Source: Streptomyces sp. AC1-42W (GTDB lineage: Bacteria > Actinomycetota > Actinomycetes > Streptomycetales > Streptomycetaceae). From it: a stretch of 64,000 bases of DNA. The notes beneath the pieces are model-generated. The model was not told the origin of the DNA, ran no database searches, and worked only from the letters and a program-made list of their open reading frames with translations. The position numbers and the translations under genes are program-made. Below, in pieces: positions 8,906 through 16,665 of this stretch; position 1 is the stretch's first letter, and the number at the start of each line of letters is the position of its first letter. Where the stretch lies: positions 888,001 through 952,000 of the forward strand of contig NZ_QKWY01000001.1 in the NCBI RefSeq assembly GCF_003248355.1. Direction: 5' to 3'.

Positions 8906-9259
8906 TCAGTAGCCGGTCAAATTCCATCCGGAGCAGACATCCGGGTCCCAGTCGCGAGACTCACAGGCCCTGATCTGATAGATGGTCGAACCGGGCGCAG
9001 AATAGACAGTGTTGCCGTAACCGCTGTGATTCCATAGCGTCTTGTAATCATTCGGATTGTCGCGCCGGTAGTATTGCACCTTCACCGGGTCGCCATCCTT
9101 TTGGGCGTCCAAGACCGCTACGCGACCGGAATTATTTTGGGCGGGTGACCACGCGGTAGCGCCGGCAGCATGTATCGTGACGGCGGCAGTAGCGGTACCC
9201 GTGGGTACGGCAATTGCCAATCCGAGTAGGATGGCAGCCGCGGCCTTATATCTCTTCAT
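8906..9259 (-). CDS. Small secreted protein
   Basis: A 117-residue protein with a classic Sec signal peptide: MKRYKAAAAILLGLAIAVP followed by a probable cleavage after TATAA near residue 27. The mature part of about 90 residues is Asn/Tyr/Trp-rich with two Cys (ACES and DVCSG) that could form a disulphide. Start chosen at 9259 because a GAAG purine stretch lies upstream and the signal peptide begins there. No family recognised; the pattern resembles small extracytoplasmic, possibly spore-coat or beta-gamma-crystallin-like proteins. Its A/T content is higher than its neighbours, which hints at acquisition. Confidence 0.65.
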   Translation of the reverse strand: MKRYKAAAAILLGLAIAVPTGTATAAVTIHAAGATAWSPAQNNSGRVAVLDAQKDGDPVKVQYYRRDNPNDYKTLWNHSGYGNTVYSAPGSTIYQIRACESRDWDPDVCSGWNLTGY

Positions 9260-9674
9260 CTGGATTTCTTCACAGCATGCTCGGGTATTTTGGGCGACCG
9301 TCACACAGTTACCCAATGATTGATCACCGTCAAGCAAAAGGTGCCCACGTGTGTAATTTGGCTGGTTCTGTTTGGTGGCCGAGAGTTTCGATTCAGGTTC
9401 ACGGGGAGCCGGCTTGACATCCTCTGTGGGGGTGCCCCGACGTCACGGACGGGGGCGCACCCGGGGCGCACCCGGATTCGTCCGGGCGCGCCCCTTCTGC
9501 TGTTCGAGGGGCCGCCCGGCGGGCCCGACCGCCGCCCTCGCCTCAGCCGGAGACGGCCGTTACCCCGTGAACCGTTCCCGGGTCACCTCGCTTTGCCCCC
9601 GCAGGCCTGGAATCCGGCTCCGCCGGGCGTGTATCCATGAAGAGTCGACATTCTCAGCTGCTGTGGAGCGGGCC
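9260..9674. other. 415-bp divergent intergenic region
   Basis: Non-coding region between the secreted-protein gene and the eCIS-type gene. Its left half (9260-9420) is relatively A/T-rich and likely holds the promoters; the right half is GC-rich. I see no RNA gene or repeat in it. Confidence 0.4.
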
Positions 9675-11282
9675 TTGAGCGATCACGAGAACCTGAAGGA
9701 ATCCACCGGCCCCCGCCGGGCACCGGCCGCGCGGCAGACGGGCGCGCCACAGGCGCGGCATGAGGGGCTGTGGGCTCTCCAGGCCAAGCACGGGAACGCC
9801 GCCGTCGTCCAGATGCTCCGAGAGGCCGGCCATCCTTGGGCCCAGCCGCCGTCCGAGCGGCACCAGCACGGTTCCGGCTGCGGCCACCAGGCCGCTTGGC
9901 AGGCCGGCACCACGGATACGGCACCCTTGCAACGGTCAACCGTTCACGAGGTGCTTCGAGCCCCCGGCAGGGCGATGGACGACGCGACCCGCACCGACAT
10001 GGAGGCCCGGCTGGGCGCGGACTTCTCGGAGGTGCGCATCCACGACGGTGCCGCGGCCGCGGCCTCGGCGGCCGAGGTCGGTGCCCGCGCCTACACCTCC
10101 GGCAACCATGTCGTCATCGGCGCCGGCGGTACCGACCGGCACACCCTCGCCCACGAGTTGACCCACGTCATCCAGCAACGTCAGGGGCCCGTCGCAGGCA
10201 CTGACAACGGCTTCGGGCTCAAGGTCTCCGACCCGGCGGACCGCTTCGAGCGCGAGGCGGAAGCCAACGCGAAGCGCGCCCTTGCCGGGATGCCTCCGGT
10301 CCATGCCCCCGAAAGCATGCCGTCGACGTCCGCGCAGGACACGTCCCCGGTTCACGGCCGGCTCCACCTGCAACGAGCCGGGACAAAGGAAGTGCCGGCC
10401 GCGGCGACAAAGCGGGCCATGGGCAAGATGACGTCGGACTGGACGCAGATGCCCTATGCCGGCGGGAAATGGCCCGGCAACGTCGAGAACAGCGACAAGC
10501 GCCGTATGGACACCGATGAGCAGGCTCTGCGGCACATCGCGCGGCAGTTCTTCAACAGCGGAAGGGCCTACATCGAGGACGACGGGAACCAGGAGACCCA
10601 GGTCCTGTGGGTCGGCGGCGGGATTCTTGTCGCCTGCAACGACAACAGCACAGCTGCCAAGATCCTGAACACCCTTGAGACGAGAACTCTCGCCGATGTC
10701 ATGCGGGACTCGCACGGGGCGGGAGGCGACGCGAGAGCCCGGAGGTCGGCGGACTACATGACCGACCTCGGTGAGGGGAAGGGCCGGGACGGCACGGTCA
10801 ACGCCTTCATGGCCACGGCCATGGCCGTGCAGAACGACGTACTGGCGGCGCAGACGGCGACGGAGGCCGCGGCGACCATCGGGGCCGGGCACATGGATGG
10901 GAAGATCGTCTTCATCCGTTCCGGCTTCGAGGAACTCCACGCGGAGCAGAAGCTGGTGCTGGCCCTGCTTCAGTCCGGCTCGACCGGCGCGGCGACGATC
11001 GTCGGCAAGAAGAGACCGTGCACCTCGTGCTTCCTCTCCTTGTCGATCGCGAAGGACAAGAAGCTTCCCCAGTTGACCTTCCAGACGAAGCCCGGCGGCT
11101 ACTGGGCAACCGCGAACGCCGGACTCACGAAGATCGCCAACGCGGCGGGGGTCAAGGACGAGAAGGAGCTCGACGAGCTGATCCAGAAGTACAAGCCGGC
11201 GACCGTTCGCCGTACTGGCCAGGACGGGAGCCAGCAGTACGGATCGGACTCCGAAGAGTCCGACGTCGAGATGACCGGGTAG
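9675..11282 (+). CDS. eCIS-core (DUF4157) protein with C-terminal deaminase-like toxin domain
   Basis: A 535-residue probable effector. Residues about 1-90 are low complexity. About 95-170 match the eCIS core / DUF4157 domain, with the order PGRAMDDATRTDMEARLG, FSEVRIHDG, A-rich helix, AYTSGNHVVIG and a HELTH metallopeptidase-like motif at 160-164. A linker follows. The C-terminal part carries a cytidine-deaminase-fold active site: HAEQKL (H422, E424) and PCTSC (P448, C449, C452). DUF4157 proteins are cargo of extracellular contractile injection systems in many bacteria. The likely activity is deamination of a nucleic acid or nucleotide in a target cell. I chose the TTG at 9675 (GTGGAG 6 bases upstream); a GTG at 9663 is possible. 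No sheath/tube genes and no obvious immunity gene are adjacent. Confidence 0.8.
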   Translation: MSDHENLKESTGPRRAPAARQTGAPQARHEGLWALQAKHGNAAVVQMLREAGHPWAQPPSERHQHGSGCGHQAAWQAGTTDTAPLQRSTVHEVLRAPGRAMDDATRTDMEARLGADFSEVRIHDGAAAAASAAEVGARAYTSGNHVVIGAGGTDRHTLAHELTHVIQQRQGPVAGTDNGFGLKVSDPADRFEREAEANAKRALAGMPPVHAPESMPSTSAQDTSPVHGRLHLQRAGTKEVPAAATKRAMGKMTSDWTQMPYAGGKWPGNVENSDKRRMDTDEQALRHIARQFFNSGRAYIEDDGNQETQVLWVGGGILVACNDNSTAAKILNTLETRTLADVMRDSHGAGGDARARRSADYMTDLGEGKGRDGTVNAFMATAMAVQNDVLAAQTATEAAATIGAGHMDGKIVFIRSGFEELHAEQKLVLALLQSGSTGAATIVGKKRPCTSCFLSLSIAKDKKLPQLTFQTKPGGYWATANAGLTKIANAAGVKDEKELDELIQKYKPATVRRTGQDGSQQYGSDSEESDVEMTG

Positions 11283-11330
11283 CGGCCTCGGCAGTGCACA
11301 GGCGCCGTGCCGACGCTGGGTGAACCAGGA

Positions 11331-11361
11331 AGAGCGCGCCCGGTCGGACCGGGCGCGCTCT
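11331..11361. terminator. Bidirectional terminator
   Basis: Perfect 14-bp stem (AGAGCGCGCCCGGT / ACCGGGCGCGCTCT) with a 3-base loop, between the convergent toxin-like gene (ends 11282) and the DUF397 gene (ends 11380). Confidence 0.75.
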
Positions 11362-11379
11362 GTCTGCGTGGCTGTCGCG

Positions 11380-11583
11380 TCAGGCGGTCTTGACCGCCTC
11401 GATGAACGGCGTCCACGCGGCGGCGTTGACGACGAGAGCGGGCCCATCGGGCCGCTTGGAGTCCCGGACGGGGACGAGGCCGGGGTGACCGTCGGCCACT
11501 TCGAGGCAGTCGCCGCCGTCAGCGTTGCTGTAACTACTCTTCCGCCAGTCTGCGCCGAACGAGTTGATGGTGCTGCACGCCAT
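11380..11583 (-). CDS. DUF397 protein (WhiJ-associated)
   Basis: A 67-residue DUF397 protein with the family hallmarks WRKSSYSNADGGDCLEVA, VPVRDSKRPDGPAL and a final W..F segment. These small proteins are encoded beside WhiJ-type helix-turn-helix regulators throughout Streptomyces and are thought to modulate them. Its start overlaps the 3' end of the upstream regulator gene by 50 bases, so the two are co-transcribed and probably co-translated. Confidence 0.88.
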   Translation of the reverse strand: MACSTINSFGADWRKSSYSNADGGDCLEVADGHPGLVPVRDSKRPDGPALVVNAAAWTPFIEAVKTA

Positions 11584-12415
11584 TTCGGTAGTCCTCTATT
11601 GCTGCTTCGACCGTGGCCAGGGATGAGTCCGGCGACATGGCGGCGGCCCTGAGCAGATCGTAGGACCTCCGATACTGCTTGACGATCCCGGGATCGTCGA
11701 TCGTGTTCCCGTGGTACTGCCCCTCGGTGTAGAAGAGAGGGGGCGCGTCCGCGAAGTCGAGCAGCATGGCGTTGTTGTGCATGAGGGCATGCGCTCCCGT
11801 GTTCCACGGAACGACCTGCAAAATGATCCTTCCGCCTCTGGCGAGCCCAGCCACATGCTCCAGCTGTTCAGCCATCTGCTGCGGCGGCAGGACCGGCTGC
11901 CAGAGCAGAGTCTCTGGCAGCACGATCCAGTACTCCGGGTTGCCCTGATCCAGAAGAAGCTGGGCCCGTTTCAGCCTGGCATGGACCATCATGTCGATCT
12001 GCTCGGGAGGCTTCACCACACGTTCGGCGCGGTACAACTCGCGGATGTACGGCTCCGTTTGCACCAGGCCGGGGATGACGGTGGGCGACCACTGCCCGAT
12101 GACCAGCGCCTGCTTCTCCGCCTCCAGCACACGCTCGAAGTACCCGGCATGGCCCCTGCGCCGGGCCTTGCTCACGTCTTCACAGCGCCTGGCGAAAAAG
12201 CCGTCCGTGTCCAGCACGCGGTCCATATGTACAGCGAGGTCCGGCGGCATACGGCGGTTGCCGTGCTCGATCTCGCTCAGCAGAGAGATGCTGCAGAAGC
12301 CGCTGACGGCCAGATTCTCCAGCGTGAGCCCCGCCTTCTCCCGCTTGTAGCGCAGCTCTTTCCCGTAGAACTCGGGGACGCCCGCCGAGGCGTCGATCTC
12401 CTTGGCCACCGCCAA
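11534..12415 (-). CDS. WhiJ-type XRE regulator (DUF5753)
   Basis: A 293-residue regulator. An N-terminal helix-turn-helix spans about residues 18-75 (LRYKREKAGLTLENLA, SISLLSEIEHGNRRMPPD). The remainder is the DUF5753 domain, with its hallmarks SPTVIPGLVQTEPYIRELY, R..AQLLLD, P..LLWQPV and LARGGRIILQVVPW. This is the WhiJ/Scr1-like class linked to development and antibiotic control in streptomycetes. It forms a cassette with the DUF397 gene downstream and, divergently, the anti-sigma-like ATPase pair at 12527-13173. Confidence 0.88.
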   Translation of the reverse strand: MAVAKEIDASAGVPEFYGKELRYKREKAGLTLENLAVSGFCSISLLSEIEHGNRRMPPDLAVHMDRVLDTDGFFARRCEDVSKARRRGHAGYFERVLEAEKQALVIGQWSPTVIPGLVQTEPYIRELYRAERVVKPPEQIDMMVHARLKRAQLLLDQGNPEYWIVLPETLLWQPVLPPQQMAEQLEHVAGLARGGRIILQVVPWNTGAHALMHNNAMLLDFADAPPLFYTEGQYHGNTIDDPGIVKQYRRSYDLLRAAAMSPDSSLATVEAAIEDYRNGVQHHQLVRRRLAEE

Positions 12416-12526
12416 CCGCCTTTCACACTTCGCTCCGTGGAGCGGAATCGGCTTCCACCGTAGGGCGTCGTGGGGCAGCGTGTGAGGGGTTCGTCACAGC
12501 AAGCAACCGAAAGGTGGACGGCTCTC

Positions 12527-12739
12527 ATGGAGGACGCCCCGTACGACATCGGCCCGGAGATCGACGCGTTGCGCGCGGCGCTCAAGGCCAACGGCATCAC
12601 GCTGCCGTCATTGGGGGTTGACCCGCTGACGCTGGCGGGGTGGACGATGCGGGTACCGCTGATCGCGCTGGGTAACTGCAATGCGGAGACGGCGCGGCGG
12701 CTGGCCGAGGCGCTGAACAGGGCGGCGGCGGGGGGATGA
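12527..12739 (+). CDS. Small conserved protein of the WhiJ cassette
   Basis: A 70-residue protein with the pattern LRAALKANGITLPSLGVDP and ARRLAEALNRA. The same pattern appears in the 67-residue protein at 49715 (LRGALAAAGIVFPSLGVDI, ARLAEVLQR), so both belong to one uncharacterised family found beside XRE regulators. The ATG at 12527 has AGGTGG 9 bases upstream. Its end overlaps the next gene as ATGA. It reads as an alpha-helical partner or adaptor; no enzymatic motif is present. Confidence 0.7.
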   Translation: MEDAPYDIGPEIDALRAALKANGITLPSLGVDPLTLAGWTMRVPLIALGNCNAETARRLAEALNRAAAGG

Positions 12740-13173
12740 ACGGGCTGCCCCTGACGCTGGAACTACTGGCCGTGCCGGAGGCGGTACCGGACCTGCGGCG
12801 GATGCTGCGGGCCCGGTTCGCGGGGGAGGACGCGGGTGATCTCCTGCTGTGCGTCAGCGAGTTGCTGACGAATGTGATCACCCACGTGGGGGAGCGTACG
12901 CCGGTGGCGTTACGGGTGACGGCGACGCACTCGGGACGCGTACGGGTGGCCGTGAGCGACCCAGCCCCGGCGGTGTGGCCGATACTCCGGGAGGCCGGCC
13001 CGGAGGGCACGTCGGGTCGGGGGCTCCTGCTGATCGACGCGGTGGCACTGAGGTGGGGCGTGGAGCAGAGCCCGTGCCGCAAGACGGTGTGGTGCGAACT
13101 GCGCCCACCGACCCCGCGACGGGCGGCGCGTCCGGTGGGCGTGGGAGGGGGAACTGCTGAGGCGGGGGCGTGA
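12736..13173 (+). CDS. Anti-sigma-factor-like ATP-binding protein (HATPase_c)
   Basis: A 145-residue GHKL-fold protein of the RsbW/SpoIIAB type. The N-box is SELLTNVITHVG, with the G1 box around VAVSDPAPAVW and the G2-like segment GTSGRGLLLIDAVALRWG. The length is typical. Translationally coupled to the small gene upstream. Such stand-alone kinases partner with WhiJ-type and sigma-regulatory systems in Streptomyces; the sigma factor or antagonist is not visible nearby. Confidence 0.85.
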   Translation: MNGLPLTLELLAVPEAVPDLRRMLRARFAGEDAGDLLLCVSELLTNVITHVGERTPVALRVTATHSGRVRVAVSDPAPAVWPILREAGPEGTSGRGLLLIDAVALRWGVEQSPCRKTVWCELRPPTPRRAARPVGVGGGTAEAGA

Positions 13174-13220
13174 CCCGATTCACGCCGGAACGACTCAGGG
13201 TCCGGCAGGCGCTCGCTCCC

Positions 13221-13232
13221 TATACTTGCGGC
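13221..13232 (+). promoter_or_regulatory. Candidate promoter for a leaderless transcript
   Basis: TATACT at 13221-13226 resembles a sigma-70 -10 element and ends 6 bases before the ATG at 13233, while no Shine-Dalgarno is visible. Transcription would start at or next to the A of the ATG. No convincing -35 element is seen. Confidence 0.4.
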
Positions 13233-14117
13233 ATGGACCAGGAACTGGAGCGAGCCGCCCTCGTCGCCTTGCTGCGGCGTGGCGAGCGCCCCTGGTCCGA
13301 GTTGACCGACCAGGTCGAGGCGGTGGGCAGTGCCCGTACCGTCCTGGAGGACGCCCTGGACGCATCCGGCCAGGGGGCCCTCTTCGACACGGCCCCGCCG
13401 GTGGATCTGGAGGCGATCGTCGCCGAGCTCTCCGCGTGGGAGCGTGAGGGGATGCGGCTGGTCACCGTCCTCGACGACGACTACCCGCTGTACCTGCGGC
13501 TGGTCCACCAGCGACCGCCCTTCCTCTTCCTGCGGGGAGCCGCCGCCGATGAAGATCTGCGGGTCGCCGTCGTGGGCACCCGCCAGCCGACTCCCGAGGG
13601 AGTCGCACACGCCCGTGCCATCGCCGGCGGACTCGCCGAGCGCGGCGTCACGGTCGTGAGCGGCCTCGCCGCCGGCATCGACACCGCCGCACACGGGACG
13701 GCCCTCGCTGTCGGCGGTCGCACGGTCGCGGTGGTCGGCACCGGCCTGCGCCGGGTCTACCCCGCGCAGAACGCACGTCTGCAGGAGGAGATCGCCGAGC
13801 GCGGTCTGCTGATCTCGCAGTTCTGGCCCGACGCGGCCCCCTCCAAGACGTCGTTTCCCATGCGTAACGCCGTGATGAGCGGCTACAGCCTGGCCACCGT
13901 GGTGGTCGAGGCCGCCTACCGCAGCGGCGCACGCATGCAGGCACGGCTCGCCCTCGAACACGGCCGCAGGGTCTTTCTGATGCGCTCGCTGATGGTCCAC
14001 GAGTGGGCGCGCGAATACGCCACCCGCCCCAACACCACCGTCATCGACGGCCCCGACGACGTCTTCGCCGAACTCGACTCCCTCGTCCCCGCCAGGGGCG
14101 AGCTGACCTGGGCGTAG
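13233..14117 (+). CDS. DprA/Smf-like SLOG-domain protein
   Basis: A 294-residue DprA-like protein. After an N-terminal helical part (about 1-80) comes the Rossmann-like SLOG domain: YPLYLRLVHQRPPFLFLRGA, VAVVGTRQPTPEGV, VTVVSGLAAGIDTAAH, TVAVVGTGLRRVYPAQN, and RNAVMSGYSLATVVVEA. It lacks an obvious C-terminal winged-helix domain. Classical DprA loads RecA on single-stranded DNA in transformation, but here the neighbour is a phosphoribosyltransferase, not topA or rnhB as beside housekeeping dprA. Such pairs have been proposed to be defence genes. ATG 13233 is favoured by the -10-like box just upstream. Confidence 0.8.
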   Translation: MDQELERAALVALLRRGERPWSELTDQVEAVGSARTVLEDALDASGQGALFDTAPPVDLEAIVAELSAWEREGMRLVTVLDDDYPLYLRLVHQRPPFLFLRGAAADEDLRVAVVGTRQPTPEGVAHARAIAGGLAERGVTVVSGLAAGIDTAAHGTALAVGGRTVAVVGTGLRRVYPAQNARLQEEIAERGLLISQFWPDAAPSKTSFPMRNAVMSGYSLATVVVEAAYRSGARMQARLALEHGRRVFLMRSLMVHEWAREYATRPNTTVIDGPDDVFAELDSLVPARGELTWA

Positions 14118-14132
14118 AGCAGGGCGGCGCGG

Positions 14133-14882
14133 GTGGCATCCGTCGTCGAGTTGGCCGCCCGCTACGCCAACTTTCTCGTCCACCCGCTCGCGCCGGGCAT
14201 CGGCGTCTGCCAGATCTGTCGCGGCCCGGCGAGGCCGGGATACCCCACATGCTGGCGCTGCCGCGAGGCCGGTGACGTACTCGGCGTCGGTGTCGCCGAT
14301 GTCGTGGTCCCCATCAGCCTGGCGCTCAAGAGCGGGCAGTACGCCAACGAACTGTGGCGCTACAAGAACACCCACGGGCCGCAGCGCGACCACTTCCGCA
14401 TGGGGCTCGCGGCGGTCATGTGGCGCTTCCTCGCCGCCCATGAGCCCTGTATCGCCGCGCACTGCGACGTTCCGGGTTTCGACACGGTCACCACCGTGCC
14501 CAGCACCAGCGGCCGTGCCGAGCACCCATTGCGCACGATGGCCGCCACGGTGGTCGGTACCACCCGCGACCGTTACAGAGAACTGCTGTCCGCGACCCCG
14601 GCCGCAGGGGCCCTCGGGCGGACGGCATCGGCCGACCGCTACGTCTCCACCGCCGTGTGGGGCAAGAACGTGCTGCTCATCGACGACACCTGGACCACGG
14701 GCAATCACGCCCAGTCCGCGGCCGTCGCGCTGAGGGCCGCCGGCGCGCACCGGGTGGCGGTCGTCGTGCTCGGCCGGCACCTCAACCCGGCGTACGGCGA
14801 CACCACGGAGCACATCGACCGGGCTCGGCTGCGCCGCTTCTCGTGGGACGTCTGTCCGCTGCGGAACGGGGCTCACTCCTGA
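14133..14882 (+). CDS. ComF-like phosphoribosyltransferase
   Basis: A 249-residue protein with two Cys pairs near the N-terminus (CQICRGPARPGYPTCWRC, about residues 26-43) forming a zinc ribbon as in ComFC, then a type I phosphoribosyltransferase domain with the PRPP loop VLLIDDTWTTGNHAQS and an upstream hood containing YKNTHGPQRDHF. It starts with GTG 15 bases after the DprA-like gene, so the two form a bicistronic unit. ComF proteins assist DNA uptake; in this pair a nucleotide-signalling or defence role is possible (inference). Confidence 0.8.
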   Translation: MASVVELAARYANFLVHPLAPGIGVCQICRGPARPGYPTCWRCREAGDVLGVGVADVVVPISLALKSGQYANELWRYKNTHGPQRDHFRMGLAAVMWRFLAAHEPCIAAHCDVPGFDTVTTVPSTSGRAEHPLRTMAATVVGTTRDRYRELLSATPAAGALGRTASADRYVSTAVWGKNVLLIDDTWTTGNHAQSAAVALRAAGAHRVAVVVLGRHLNPAYGDTTEHIDRARLRRFSWDVCPLRNGAHS

Positions 14883-14906
14883 AGGCCCGGCATCCTGCGG
14901 GTCGGC

Positions 14907-15506
14907 TCAGTTCCCGTCCTCGTAAGCCCTGCGTACGTCGGCCGGGATGCGGCCCCGGTCGTTGATCCGGATGCCGTGGGCGCGGGCCCAGGTGTGTACG
15001 GGGTCCTCGGCCACGGGGCGGGGTGTGCCGTCCAGCTGGTCCGCGATGTCGTGGAAGAAGGTGGCGAGGGAGGGGTGCGTGTCCTCCTTGGGGTCTTCGC
15101 CCTCGGACCAGGAGCCGACCGTGCCGGTGAGGGTGTTCACGAAGACGCCGTGGAAACCGTCCGTCTCCGCCGCGACCGGCACCCACTCCCGCCGCCACAG
15201 CCCGTCCGCCGCCAGGTTCATCCGCTGCCCGTGGACGCGCTCGATGTCGGTCAGGCCGAGCAGCAGCGCGCCGCCGGGCAGGACGCCGGGGCAGCCCAGG
15301 GCGACCAGGGGCGCGTGTGCGGCGGGGCGCCGGCCGGCGTCGAGATCGACGGCGAGGAGCCAGCGGCGCAGGTCCCCGGCCGGCTCGACGCCCATGCGCG
15401 CGGCCGCGCCGGCCACGGCGTCGGGATCGGGGGCGTCCGGACCGGAGAGGGCGCGCGGGGCGAGCCGCGCGGTGATCCGGGCCCATGCCTGCTGTATGTC
15501 GTCCAT
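14907..15506 (-). CDS. SMI1/KNR4-like protein with C-terminal Lsr2 DNA-binding domain
   Basis: A 199-residue protein with two parts. Residues about 1-160 resemble SMI1/KNR4-family proteins (AW.RI, DLRRWLLAVDL, ALLLGLTDIERVHGQR, WVPVAAETDGFHGVFVN, SLATFFHDIADQL). Residues about 165-199 match the C-terminal DNA-binding module of Lsr2 (VHTWARAHGIRINDRGRIP, then a V..AYE end), including the RGR minor-groove motif. It would therefore bind AT-rich DNA through the tail. SMI1-like proteins often act as immunity proteins or peptide-binding adaptors. The gene is convergent with the DprA/phosphoribosyltransferase pair, 24 bases away. Confidence 0.75.
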   Translation of the reverse strand: MDDIQQAWARITARLAPRALSGPDAPDPDAVAGAAARMGVEPAGDLRRWLLAVDLDAGRRPAAHAPLVALGCPGVLPGGALLLGLTDIERVHGQRMNLAADGLWRREWVPVAAETDGFHGVFVNTLTGTVGSWSEGEDPKEDTHPSLATFFHDIADQLDGTPRPVAEDPVHTWARAHGIRINDRGRIPADVRRAYEDGN

Positions 15507-15623
15507 GGCGCGACGGTACCGGCCACCGCCGACCCGGCCCTCGGCAAGGAGAGACGGCCGGGGCCGCCGGGCATACCGTTGTCCCACCAATGACCCCACC
15601 GACCGGTGAACCCAGGGGGCCAC

Positions 15624-15992
15624 GTGTTCCACGGCATCCGCGCCGTCATGATCTTCGCCGAGGACCCCGAGGAGTCCGCCCGCTGGTGGGCGGGGGTCCT
15701 CGACACGGACGCCCACGTCGACGTCGACGACACGAGCGGTGCCGTGTACGCCTGGCTCGATGTCGCCGGCGTCGAGTTCGGGTTCCACCCCCTGGACGAG
15801 CAGCGCAACAAGCGCGGCGGCAGCCCGGTCCCGTACTGGGCGGTCGATGACGTCGACGCCGTTCGTCAGCGTCTCCTCGACGCCGGTTGCACTCACCACC
15901 GCGGCCCCCTGGACATCGGGGACGGCACCGGCCGCACGATCGCCCAACTCATCGACCCGTTCGGCAATGTGATCGGAATCGACGGGTTCTGA
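15624..15992 (+). CDS. VOC family (glyoxalase-like) protein
   Basis: A 122-residue vicinal-oxygen-chelate protein with one betaalphabetabetabeta pair: IRAVMIFAEDPEESARWWAG, AYAWLDVAGVEFGFHP, YWAVDDVDAVRQRLLDAGC, and the closing IAQLIDPFGNVIGIDG. The DPFGN motif is typical of the fold. The substrate is unknown. I took GTG at 15624 with AGGGGG about 6 bases upstream; an in-frame GTG at 15606 would add 6 residues. Confidence 0.8.
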   Translation: MFHGIRAVMIFAEDPEESARWWAGVLDTDAHVDVDDTSGAVYAWLDVAGVEFGFHPLDEQRNKRGGSPVPYWAVDDVDAVRQRLLDAGCTHHRGPLDIGDGTGRTIAQLIDPFGNVIGIDGF

Positions 15993-16004
15993 CTTCCTTG
16001 GGGG

Positions 16005-16577
16005 TCAGCGGACGACGTCGAAGATGTTTTTCTGGATGCCGTTGGGGAACGCCTCGTGCTCCACGAGCTTCAGGTGCCGGGTGTCCTTGTCGGCCGTGCT
16101 GAACAGCCGCTTGCCCGCGCCGAGGAGGAGGGGGAAGACCAGGAGGTGGTAGCGGTCGATGAGGCCCGCGTCGGAGAGGGCGCGGTTGAGGGTGGCGCTG
16201 CCGTGGACGATGATCGGGGCGCCCTCGGTCTCCTTGAGCGCGGCGACGTCGTCCAGGGACCACAGGATGTGGGTCTCGCCCCACGTGTCCACGAGGCCGT
16301 CCTCGGAGAGCGTGGTGGAGACGACGTACTTGGGCATCGCCTTGTAGCCGGCGAACTCCGCCATCCCCGGCCACACGGGGCTGAACGCCTCGTAGCTGAC
16401 CCGCCCCATCATCAGCGCCCCGGCCTCCTCCTGTTCCCGGCCCTTGATCTCGTACGCCTCCGGCAGGAAGTCGATGTCCTTGAACGTCCAGCCGGAGTTC
16501 CGGTAACCGGGCTCGCCGCCGGGCGCCTCGACGACACCGTCGAGGGAGACGAACGCGGTGGTGATGAGGGTGCGCAT
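16005..16577 (-). CDS. Dihydrofolate reductase family protein (RibD C-terminal fold)
   Basis: A 190-residue NADPH-binding reductase-fold protein. Features are TTAFVSLDGVVEAPGG at the N-terminus, MMGRVSYEAFSPVWP, KYVVSTTL, IIVHGSATLNRAL and a C-terminal PLLLGAGKRLF. This is the YwjB/RibD-C class, widespread in actinobacteria and of uncertain substrate, distinct from housekeeping DHFR. The ATG at 16577 is preceded by GAGGA. Transcribed alone. Confidence 0.85.
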   Translation of the reverse strand: MRTLITTAFVSLDGVVEAPGGEPGYRNSGWTFKDIDFLPEAYEIKGREQEEAGALMMGRVSYEAFSPVWPGMAEFAGYKAMPKYVVSTTLSEDGLVDTWGETHILWSLDDVAALKETEGAPIIVHGSATLNRALSDAGLIDRYHLLVFPLLLGAGKRLFSTADKDTRHLKLVEHEAFPNGIQKNIFDVVR

Positions 16578-16665
16578 GATGAGGTCCTCGCGGGGTGTGC
16601 GGTGAGCTTTACGTGTGTAGAGACTGCGGCACGCGGGAAAAGTCATCGGCCCGGCGCGCCGGTGC

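Noticed and set aside
11380..13173. Toxin-antitoxin system
   Set aside because: The DUF397, XRE/DUF5753, small-protein and ATPase set is the usual WhiJ-type regulatory cassette; no toxin fold is visible.
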